From JACCTU01 sp963769665 (GTDB lineage Bacteria > Actinomycetota > Thermoleophilia > Gaiellales > Gaiellaceae), in assembly GCA_963769665.1 (NCBI GenBank), contig CAVYMQ010000003.1, positions 124,001 to 188,000 on the forward strand: 64,000 bases of DNA, read 5' to 3'. The notes beneath the pieces are model-generated. The model did no database searches, was not told the origin of the DNA, and saw only the letters and a program-made list of their open reading frames with translations. The position numbers and the translations under genes were made by a program. Each line of letters starts with the position of its first letter. Positions within the stretch are counted from its first letter, which is position 1. Below are positions 49,268-64,000 of the stretch, in pieces.

Positions 49268-50689
49268 GTGGACGAGCAGACCGGCACGGCCACCGACCTC
49301 GAGCCCGGTTCGTTCCGCGACCCGGACAGCCGGGTCGTCCGCTCGGACGGGCGCATCTTCCGCGTCCTGTCGAAGCGCGGCCTCGACGACTGGCGCGCGT
49401 TCTCGGCGTCGCCGCTTCTCGCCCAGCTCGTCGAGGAGCGCAAGCTGATCGGCACTCGCGAGGCCGACGGGCTCGAGCTCGGCGAGACCGGGCTGCACGA
49501 GCCGGTCGCGGGAGTCCTCGAGCACGACGTCGTCCCGTTCGTCTCGTACCCATACGAGTGGACGTTCGGGATGCTCCGCGCCGCCGCGCTGCTGCAGCTC
49601 GAGCTCGTCCGGCGCTCGGTCGAGGCCGGTTGGATGCTGAAGGACTCGTCGCCGTACAACGTCCAGTTCGTCGGCGCACGGCCGGTCTTCGTCGACGTCG
49701 GGTCGTTCGAGCCGCTGCGGGAAGGCGAGCCGTGGGCCGGCTACCGGCAGTTCTGCATGCTCTTCCTCTACCCGCTCATGCTCCACGCCTGGAAGGACGT
49801 CCCGTTCCAGCCGCGGCTGCGCGGCTCGATCGACGGGATCACGCCGGCGGAGGCCCGAAACTTCCTTTCCGGGCGCGACCTGTTCCACCGCGGCGTCATG
49901 ACGGACGTCGTGCTGCACAACCGCCTCGAGCGCCGCTACGCGGGCAGCACGAGCGACGTGAAGGGCGAGCTCAAGCGCGCCGGCTTCAAGAAGGAGCTGA
50001 TCGTCGCGAACGTGGGCCGGCTCGAGCGCCTCGTGACGCGGCTTCGGCCTCCGCGGTCGGACTCGACGTGGTCCGACTACGGCTTGACGACGACCTACAC
50101 CGACGAAGATGCCGAGCGTAAGCGCCGCTTCGTCGCCGACGCCGTGAAGGCGGAGTCGCCGCGGCTCGTCTGGGACGTCGGTGCGAACGAGGGACAGCAC
50201 TCACGCGACGCGGCCGAGATCGCCGAGTACGTCGTGGCGATGGACTCCGACGCCGTCGTCGTCGACCGGCTGTACGGCGAGCTCGCGGAGCAGCGCTCGG
50301 AGCGGATCCTCCCGCTCGTCGTGAACGTCGTCGACCCGTCGCCGGGCCTCGGCTGGCGAGGGATGGAACGGCAGCCGTTGCCCGAGCGCGGCAGGCCGGA
50401 CCTCACCCTCTGCCTCGCAGTCCTGCACCACGTGTCGATCTCCGGCAACGTCCCCGTCGCCTCGTTTCTCGACTGGCTCCGCGACCTCGGCGGCGCCACG
50501 GTGATCGAGTTCCCGACGCCGGAGGACCCGATGGTGGCCCGACTGCTCGCGCGCAAGCGTGAGCACGACCATCCCGACTATCGCCGCGACTGGTTCGAGC
50601 AGTGCCTCGAGGAGCGCTTCGACGTGCTCGAGTCCATCGAGCTCGGCGAGGGCAGCCGCATCATCTACCACGCGCGTCCGCGCGGGTAA
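49268..50689 (+). CDS. Methyltransferase with a kinase-like N-terminal half
   Basis: A 473-residue cytosolic protein. The C-terminal half is a class I SAM-dependent methyltransferase: VWDVGANEGQHS (Asp303) is motif I, and LTLCLAVLHHVSISGN is the later conserved region. The N-terminal half contains WMLKDSSPYNVQF...PVFVDVGSFE. Here Asp126, Asn131 and Asp143 have the spacing of the catalytic loop and metal-binding Asp of aminoglycoside-phosphotransferase-type kinases (D-x4-N, then D about 18 on). This suggests a kinase-fold domain fused to a methyltransferase. The start is a GTG near GGGG. It ends 9 bp before the membrane sulfatase-fold gene. Confidence 0.8.
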   Translation: MDEQTGTATDLEPGSFRDPDSRVVRSDGRIFRVLSKRGLDDWRAFSASPLLAQLVEERKLIGTREADGLELGETGLHEPVAGVLEHDVVPFVSYPYEWTFGMLRAAALLQLELVRRSVEAGWMLKDSSPYNVQFVGARPVFVDVGSFEPLREGEPWAGYRQFCMLFLYPLMLHAWKDVPFQPRLRGSIDGITPAEARNFLSGRDLFHRGVMTDVVLHNRLERRYAGSTSDVKGELKRAGFKKELIVANVGRLERLVTRLRPPRSDSTWSDYGLTTTYTDEDAERKRRFVADAVKAESPRLVWDVGANEGQHSRDAAEIAEYVVAMDSDAVVVDRLYGELAEQRSERILPLVVNVVDPSPGLGWRGMERQPLPERGRPDLTLCLAVLHHVSISGNVPVASFLDWLRDLGGATVIEFPTPEDPMVARLLARKREHDHPDYRRDWFEQCLEERFDVLESIELGEGSRIIYHARPRG

Positions 50690-50698
50690 CGGCCCGCC

Positions 50699-53149
50699 AT
50701 GCTGCGGAACGGCATCCACCTGGCTGTCCTCTCCGCGCTCGGCGTCGCTCAGCCGGTCCTCGACATCCTCGGCAAGAACCCGGCCTTCTTCGTGGTGCGT
50801 GGATCGTCGGACACCGAGATCGTGCTGTTCGCGCTCGCCCTCACGTTCGGGCCTGCGCTCGTTCTCGTCGCGATCGAGCTTCTCGTCGGGCTCGTCAGCC
50901 GGCCGTTTGCCGAGGTGCTACACCTCGTCTTCGTGGGCGCGCTGTCCGCGCTGCTCGCGCTCTACATCGTGACGAGGCTCGACGTGCTCGACGGGCCGGT
51001 CGCGATCGCAGCTGCGGCGCTCGCCGGTGCGGCTGCGGGGTTCGTCTATGGGCGCGCGCCCACCGCACGGTTCGTGCTCACCGTGCTCGCGCCTGCGCCG
51101 TTCCTGCTCGTTGCGCTCTTCCTCTTCAGCTCACCGGTCTCGAAGCTCGTGCGCGCCGACACACCGCCCGTGCGAGCAGCGACGGTCGACGCGCGCACGC
51201 CGGTCGTGTTGATCGCGTTCGACGAGCTCAACACGACCTCGTTGATGAATGCTCGGGAGCAGATCGACGCCGAGCGCTTTCCGAACTTCGCCGCGCTCGC
51301 GCGAGGGTCGACCTGGTACCGCGACGCGACGACGGTCTACTGGTTGAGCGAGGTGGCGCAGCCGTCGATCCTGAGCGGCCTCCTTCCCGACCCCAAGAAG
51401 CTCCCGGTCGCCTCGGAGTACCCGAACAACCTCTTCACGATGCTCGGCGGGAGCTACCGCGTCGTCGCGCTGGAGTCTTTGACGCGACTGTGTCCGCCCT
51501 CGCTCTGCCGCGAGGTCGCCGCCGCGCAGAACCAGGTCGTCCCGGGCGAGGCCGGGTCGCTCGCGTCGGACGCCGGGATCGTGTACCTGCACCTGGTCCT
51601 CCCGGACCGCTACGTGCGTCGTGTGCCCGCGATCGACGACTCGTGGGGCAACTTCGGCCGCGGCGAGCCCGAGGAAGAGGAGACCGCGCAGCGCGCGCAG
51701 GGAGGCAAGGTCGACGCGTGCGCGCGGAGCATCTGCCGCTTCACAAAGTTGCTGTCCAGGGGAGGAAAGCCGACGCTCTACTTCCTCGACTCGCTGCTGC
51801 CGCACGTGCCGTACGTCTACCTCCCGTCCGGACGGCGCTACGCGATCGACGCTCGGCTCCTGCGCGGGATCGACAACGGGCGCTGGCTCGAGGAGTGGCC
51901 GGCGCTCCAGGCCCAGCAGCGGTACCTGCTTCAGCTCGGCTACACCGACGAAGCGCTCGGTCTCCTGCTTCGCAGGCTCAAGGAGATCGGCCTGTACGAC
52001 CGCGCCCTCGTGATCGTGACCGCGGATCACGGCGTCGGCTTCAGGCTCGGAGACCAGCGCCGGCTCCCGACGCCGACGAACCTCGACGAGATCGCGTTCG
52101 TGCCGCTGTTCGTCAAGCTGCCCGGCCAACAGCGAGGACGCACGGTCGACGGGCTTGCGAAGACGATCGACATCGTGCCAACGATCGCGCGCGTCCTCGG
52201 CGTGCCGCTCGACTGGAAGGTCGACGGGCGCCCGCTGGTGGGAAGCCACCCGCCGGCGGACGGAACGGTTTCCGTCCTGAAGCAGGACGGCTCACCCGTC
52301 TCGGCGCAGCTCTCAGTCCTCCGCGAGCGCCGAGCCCGCGAGGCCCGCGAGCACGCCGCCGTGTTCGGCACCGGCTCGCTCGCGAAGATCTACGCGATCG
52401 GGCCGCACCGCGAGCTGGTCGGCCGCAGTCCCGCATCGCTGCCTGTTGCACCGAGCGGATCGCTCGCGGTGAAGATCGACGGGACGACGCTGCTCGACGC
52501 GGTCGACCTCGGCTCGAGTTTCCTCCCGTCGTTCATCGAAGGCGTGGTCGACGGAACGACGGGCACCACCGACCTGGCGATTGCGCTGAACGGCGAGATC
52601 GCCGCCTTTACGAGGACGTTCGACCAGCACGGGCAGACGCGCTTCTCGGCACTCGTCCCGGAGGAGGCGTTCCGGAACGGGCGAAACGCCGTCGAGGTGT
52701 TCGCGATCGAGGACGCCGACGGTTCGGTCGCGCTCGCGCGCCTGCGCGGTAGCGACGTCGGCTACTCGCTGTTGAACGACGGGGCTGCCGTCCAGGTCGG
52801 CACGAGCCGCGTCCCGGTGACGAGGGGTGCGCTCCCGGGTGTCGTTCGCGCGAAGCGTGCTGCGACCGGCTGGTTGTTCAGCGGGTCAGCCGCGCTGCGT
52901 GGAACGACGAAGCGCGTGGACACGCTCGTCGTCTTCGCGGGCGACCGCGCCGTGTACTTCGGACGGGCGGAGAACTTGAAGCCGCACGCGATCCTCGGCG
53001 AGCAGGAGCTCGGCAAGACAGGCTTCGAGTTCGAGCTGCCAACGAGCCTGCTGCCCCCGCCGAAGAGCGGAACGAAAGTCCGCGTGTTCGCGCTCCGGGG
53101 CAAGAACGCATCGGAGCTCCGCTACGACGCCGCGTTTCCCTGGCGTTAG
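50699..53149 (+). CDS. Membrane-anchored sulfatase/phosphatase-fold protein
   Basis: An 816-residue protein. Several membrane helices fill residues 1-150 (IVLFALALTFGPALVLVAIE, FLLVALFLFSS), followed by an alkaline-phosphatase-superfamily domain facing outside. VLIAFDELNTTSL (Asp175) is the first metal site, VAQPSILSGLLPDPKK the nucleophile region, YFLDSLLPHVPYVYLPSG a middle motif and VTADHGVGF (Asp443, His444) the second metal site. Residues after ~530 form an additional beta-rich domain. The topology recalls LtaS/OpgB-type phosphoglycerol or phosphoethanolamine transferases. No sulfatase Cys-x-Pro-x-Arg motif was seen, so sulfate ester cleavage is less likely. Confidence 0.82.
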   Translation: MLRNGIHLAVLSALGVAQPVLDILGKNPAFFVVRGSSDTEIVLFALALTFGPALVLVAIELLVGLVSRPFAEVLHLVFVGALSALLALYIVTRLDVLDGPVAIAAAALAGAAAGFVYGRAPTARFVLTVLAPAPFLLVALFLFSSPVSKLVRADTPPVRAATVDARTPVVLIAFDELNTTSLMNAREQIDAERFPNFAALARGSTWYRDATTVYWLSEVAQPSILSGLLPDPKKLPVASEYPNNLFTMLGGSYRVVALESLTRLCPPSLCREVAAAQNQVVPGEAGSLASDAGIVYLHLVLPDRYVRRVPAIDDSWGNFGRGEPEEEETAQRAQGGKVDACARSICRFTKLLSRGGKPTLYFLDSLLPHVPYVYLPSGRRYAIDARLLRGIDNGRWLEEWPALQAQQRYLLQLGYTDEALGLLLRRLKEIGLYDRALVIVTADHGVGFRLGDQRRLPTPTNLDEIAFVPLFVKLPGQQRGRTVDGLAKTIDIVPTIARVLGVPLDWKVDGRPLVGSHPPADGTVSVLKQDGSPVSAQLSVLRERRAREAREHAAVFGTGSLAKIYAIGPHRELVGRSPASLPVAPSGSLAVKIDGTTLLDAVDLGSSFLPSFIEGVVDGTTGTTDLAIALNGEIAAFTRTFDQHGQTRFSALVPEEAFRNGRNAVEVFAIEDADGSVALARLRGSDVGYSLLNDGAAVQVGTSRVPVTRGALPGVVRAKRAATGWLFSGSAALRGTTKRVDTLVVFAGDRAVYFGRAENLKPHAILGEQELGKTGFEFELPTSLLPPPKSGTKVRVFALRGKNASELRYDAAFPWR

Positions 53150-53204
53150 GAGGGCTTGGCGGGACGCGGCCCGGCGGCACAGCGCCCGTTCCGCCAAGCC
53201 CTCC
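53149..53204. terminator. Bidirectional terminator hairpin, 14 bp
   Basis: GGAGGGCTTGGCGG (53149-53162) pairs perfectly with CCGCCAAGCCCTCC (53191-53204). It spans exactly the gap between the convergent stops of the sulfatase-fold gene and the next minus-strand gene. No long T run is present. Confidence 0.75.
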
Positions 53205-54926
53205 TTAGCCGGGGAGTACCAGGAACGGCAGGAAGTCGGTCAGCTCGATCAGCGCCGCCTGCGGCAGGTCGTCGCGACGGCACGTGGCGTCGTTCAGCAG
53301 CACCGACTGCTTCGAGGTGAGCCAGCGCCCTGCGGCTTCCAGGCGCGCGTGCTGCTTCAGCACGGCAGTGATCGTCGGGCGCAGCTCCGAGATGGAGACC
53401 GAGCCGAGTGGGCGCGAGAGATCCAGCGGCCTGATCGCGAACGAGCCTTCGAGCGTCGCGACGCTCGTCCGCTGACCGGCGGGCGCCCGGAACAGCCGGT
53501 CGGGGGAGAACGACGAGATCGCGAGCCCGTTGCGCCGGCCCGCGAGCCACCAGGGAGAGGGGACGGCTTCGACCCGCCGCACGAGCAGCTCCGGATACGA
53601 GAAGTAGAACCCGGCGATGCTCCCGGCGCTCGGGCCCGACACGCGCAGCTTCGCCGCGAGCTTGCGCTGGCGGAGCTGATCTGCGAGGACGCTGCGGGCG
53701 ACCTCGACGGACGCGCGCGACTTCGCGAGCGCCGCGACGTACGACGAGCGGCTGCCGCCGAAGCGCAGCGCGATCACTGCTCGCTCGGCCGCGAAGATCT
53801 CGCGTGCGGTCACCTGCGCGCCGTACATCCCGGCGAGCCGGGCGAGCAGCGCGCTGTAGGCGACGTCGCGGTCCTGCACGACGCGGTTGAGCTGCGCGAT
53901 CGCGTGCATGCCGATCGTGCTCGGGCCGACCTTGCACATCGCGGTGCCGGGCAACCGCAGCTGGCCTTCGACTCGGGATGCGTTGAAGTCCTTCCCGAGC
54001 TGCGCGGGCGCGTTGCAGAGCTGTGCGTTCCTCGCCCAGAGGTACGCGCAGACTGCGTCGGGCTTGTCGGGGTCGCGGCCGGCTTCGCTGTACGTCCCCC
54101 ACCCCCACGACCACACCGTGGCGACGTTCATCTCCGCAGCGATCTCGCGAGCGGCCAGCGCCTGCCACTTGACGACGCGGAACCACTCTTCGCGAGGGCG
54201 CAACCCTTCCCGCCCACCGGTGCCTGCCGCGCTCTGGAAGCCCAGCATCAGGCCGATGCGCGTGACCGGGATGCCGATCTCGACGAGCCGTGCCACGCCG
54301 CGGCGCAGCCCGGCGCGCAGCCGGCGGTTCGCGAGCAGCGGTCCCTGGGCGGCGAGCGAACGGCCGTTGAAGTAGACCTCCGGCACGACGTCGGAGACGG
54401 CGGCGACGGCACGCCACCACGCGACCGCCTCGTCGGTCCCGGTGAACGGCATCGAGCTGATCAGCAGGAACGGCCGTGCACCGCGCGCGGCAAGCGCGCG
54501 CACGAGCCTGAGGACGTTGTCGCGGTACTGCGCGTTGTTCGGCGTCCAGGGCGTCTCGAGGTTCGCCCCGTTGAGCTCGTTGAGCGCGATCCACGGCGTC
54601 GCGCACTGCGTCTGCGAGGCAGCGAACACGAAGAGGCGGTTCGCGCGCTCCTCGATCGTCGCGGGATCGTACGGCTCGGTCGTCGTGCCGACGCGCAAGC
54701 GAAGGTTCATGTCCCAGTAGATGGTCTGGGCGCCCTGGGCGCGCAGGCGCGCCGGGTACTCGCCGGTCGAGGTCGCGGCGACGATCCCCGGTCTCGCGAG
54801 CACGCTCTCGACCTCGGCGGCGCCGAAGTCGACCCAGACCGGGGCGCCGTCGGGCAGCCCGCAGGGCCCCGCGACCGCGGAGGCGGGAAAGGCAAGCGCG
54901 GCCAGCGCGACGACAAGTGCCCTCAC
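53205..54926 (-). CDS. Secreted barrel-like protein, possible glycosidase
   Basis: A 573-residue exported protein with a signal peptide (VRALVVALAALAFPASAVAG). Residues ~20-330 alternate strands and helices like a (beta/alpha)8 barrel: QTIYWDMNLRLRV, TPWIALNELNG, RPFLLISSMPFTG, VVPEVYFNGR, VTRIGLMLGFQ and VATVWSWGWGT. The NEL after WIAL is where clan GH-A hydrolases keep their acid/base Asn-Glu pair. A helical domain and a C-terminal region without clear relatives follow. Family assignment is uncertain. The GTG start is the first giving a proper signal peptide. Confidence 0.65.
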   Translation of the reverse strand: MRALVVALAALAFPASAVAGPCGLPDGAPVWVDFGAAEVESVLARPGIVAATSTGEYPARLRAQGAQTIYWDMNLRLRVGTTTEPYDPATIEERANRLFVFAASQTQCATPWIALNELNGANLETPWTPNNAQYRDNVLRLVRALAARGARPFLLISSMPFTGTDEAVAWWRAVAAVSDVVPEVYFNGRSLAAQGPLLANRRLRAGLRRGVARLVEIGIPVTRIGLMLGFQSAAGTGGREGLRPREEWFRVVKWQALAAREIAAEMNVATVWSWGWGTYSEAGRDPDKPDAVCAYLWARNAQLCNAPAQLGKDFNASRVEGQLRLPGTAMCKVGPSTIGMHAIAQLNRVVQDRDVAYSALLARLAGMYGAQVTAREIFAAERAVIALRFGGSRSSYVAALAKSRASVEVARSVLADQLRQRKLAAKLRVSGPSAGSIAGFYFSYPELLVRRVEAVPSPWWLAGRRNGLAISSFSPDRLFRAPAGQRTSVATLEGSFAIRPLDLSRPLGSVSISELRPTITAVLKQHARLEAAGRWLTSKQSVLLNDATCRRDDLPQAALIELTDFLPFLVLPG

Positions 54927-55057
54927 AGGGACAGGGTGTAGCAAAGGCAGCGGACCGTGGCCCCTCATTTCATGGTTCCCTTACGGCTGGCGATGAGTTC
55001 TGCGGTCTCGTCCGGTCTACGGATCAGGCAAACCGATCCTCGAGGAGGCTCTCCACG

Positions 55058-55531
55058 ATGCAGAAGAAGATCACCACGTTCCTGACCTACGACGGTCAAG
55101 CTGAGGACGCGATGAACCTCTACACGTCCGTCATCCCGAACTCGAGGATCACCAGCAAGCGCTACTACGGGGACACCGGCCCAGGCCAGGCGGGCTCGAT
55201 GATGACCGGAACGTTCGAGCTCGACGGCCAGGAATTCATGGCTTTGAACGGCGGCTCCTCGTTCACGTTCGGGCAGGGCTTCTCGCTCTTCGTGAACTGC
55301 GAGACCCAGGAAGAGGTCGACGACCTCTGGGAGAAGCTGTCCGAGGGCGGCGAACAGGGACCGTGCGGCTGGCTCACGGACAGGTTCGGCGTCTCGTGGC
55401 AGATCATCCCGCGCCAACTGGGCGAGCTCCTCGGCGACGAGGACAAGGAGAAGGCGAACCGCGTCATGGCCGCAATGCTGAAGATGAGGAAGATCGAGAT
55501 CGACGAGCTCGAGAAGGCCGCGGCGGGCTGA
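55058..55531 (+). CDS. VOC/PhnB-like (DUF1338-independent glyoxalase-fold) protein
   Basis: A 157-residue protein of the PhnB/3-demethylubiquinone-methyltransferase-like branch of the glyoxalase fold: KITTFLTYDGQAEDAMNLYT, SVIPNSRI, FMALNGGSSFTFGQGFSLFV, DLWEKLSEGGEQGPCGWLTD and FGVSWQIIPRQLGELL. Family members are small cytosolic dimers of unsettled biochemical role. The ATG is set by GAGGAGG 8 nt upstream. It ends just before a strong hairpin shared with rpoC. Confidence 0.88.
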   Translation: MQKKITTFLTYDGQAEDAMNLYTSVIPNSRITSKRYYGDTGPGQAGSMMTGTFELDGQEFMALNGGSSFTFGQGFSLFVNCETQEEVDDLWEKLSEGGEQGPCGWLTDRFGVSWQIIPRQLGELLGDEDKEKANRVMAAMLKMRKIEIDELEKAAAG

Positions 55532-55537
55532 GAAGCA

Positions 55538-55564
55538 GCGAGGCCCGGCTGAGCCGGGCCTCGC
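55538..55564. terminator. Bidirectional terminator hairpin, 12 bp
   Basis: GCGAGGCCCGGC (55538-55549) and GCCGGGCCTCGC (55553-55564) pair perfectly around TGA. It separates the convergent VOC and rpoC genes and probably ends both transcripts. Confidence 0.8.
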
Positions 55565-55587
55565 TTACAGCAGTTGAGGGAAGTCCC

Positions 55588-60174
<4,587 letters not shown>

Positions 60175-60182
60175 GTCGCTCC

Positions 60183-63818
<3,636 letters not shown>

Positions 63819-63905
63819 AGTGCGAACAGCCTCCCTTGGAGAAACGGCGTGGTAATGGGCGGAGAGCGGACGGACGGACGAGCGGAAACGGCGCGGAACC
63901 GCTCA

Positions 63906-63921
63906 GGGTACCGAAGTACCC
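63906..63921 (-). promoter_or_regulatory. UUCG-tetraloop hairpin in the rpoB leader
   Basis: On the minus strand GGGTAC-TTCG-GTACCC forms a very stable 6-bp hairpin with a UUCG loop about 90 nt before the rpoB start. It may stabilise or pause the leader transcript; no T run follows. Confidence 0.5.
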
Positions 63922-63971
63922 CCTCCATGCGCAAGGGATTCCGGACGGGTTCGCCGTCGGCGGTAGCCAGG

Positions 63972-63977
63972 ATGGTA
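63972..63977 (-). promoter_or_regulatory. Candidate -10 element (TACCAT) for rpoBC
   Basis: TACCAT in the context GCTACCAT, as upstream of rpsL. TGGCAA at 63995-64000 (minus strand) lies 17 bp upstream and could be most of a -35, but the window ends there. Whether rpoBC is also read from an upstream rplJL promoter cannot be seen. Confidence 0.4.
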
Positions 63978-64000
63978 GCGCGACTCTCCCGGAATTGCCA

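Overview
The window is GC-rich throughout, with codons ending almost always in G or C and many GTG and TTG starts. It carries the core transcription/translation superoperons of an actinobacterium. Several traits point to a deep-branching class such as Thermoleophilia (Gaiellales/Solirubrobacterales-like) rather than a classical mycobacterium or streptomycete: zinc-type S4, S14 and L36, a cyclase-AAA-TPR regulator, an orphan N,N-dimethylformamidase-like protein, and an RNA polymerase beta' about 210 residues longer than that of Mycobacterium tuberculosis. That placement is inference from gene content, not from a tree.

Layout. (1) 1-24.7 kb: accessory and housekeeping genes, mostly single genes in divergent or convergent pairs. 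These include a GH3 glycosidase, acyl-CoA dehydrogenase, a zinc-ribbon/cyclase/ATPase regulator, an enolase-fold protein, TetR plus a CoA-transferase, HAD phosphatases, tRNA-Pro, a small HTH-like protein behind an attenuator-like leader, Ku, an acyl-CoA synthetase, a DUF4396 gene boxed by an 86-88 bp inverted repeat, two cell-wall proteins sharing a coiled coil, a NarL-type regulator, PBP4, ligA, truA and an AI-2E-type transporter. (2) 24.8-26.1 kb: a secreted DMFase-beta-like protein and an NfeD-domain protein. (3) 46.6 down to 26.4 kb, minus strand: one nearly gapless str-S10-spc-alpha array, rpsL-rpsG-fusA-tuf-rpsJ-rplC-D-W-B-rpsS-rplV-rpsC-rplP-rpmC-rpsQ-rplN-X-E-rpsN-H-rplF-R-rpsE-rpmD-rplO-secY-adk-map-infA-rpmJ-rpsM-K-D-rpoA-rplQ. 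(4) 46.9-55.5 kb: an envelope/signalling island between rpoC and rpsL, holding a diguanylate cyclase, secreted proteins, a tiny membrane protein, a methyltransferase with a kinase-like N-terminal half, and a membrane sulfatase-fold protein. (5) 63.8 down to 55.6 kb: rpoB-rpoC.

Regulatory reading. Many isolated genes have a TAnnnT -10 hexamer ending 6-9 nt before the start codon, so their mRNAs should be leaderless. Genes inside the ribosomal array instead use Shine-Dalgarno sites or overlapping stop/start codons. At six divergent gene pairs the two -10 elements share one TA dinucleotide, giving single bidirectional promoters with start codons about 23-42 bp apart.

The strongest leads for something undescribed are the inverted-repeat cassette (14412-15089), a palindromic element found both in frame inside rpsC and between rplC and rpsJ, the attenuator-like leader before the 56-residue protein (11346-11640), and the small-protein/kinase-methyltransferase/sulfatase trio (49089-53149). 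No CRISPR array, prophage, transposase or rRNA gene was seen. No stretch over 300 bp lacks a gene.
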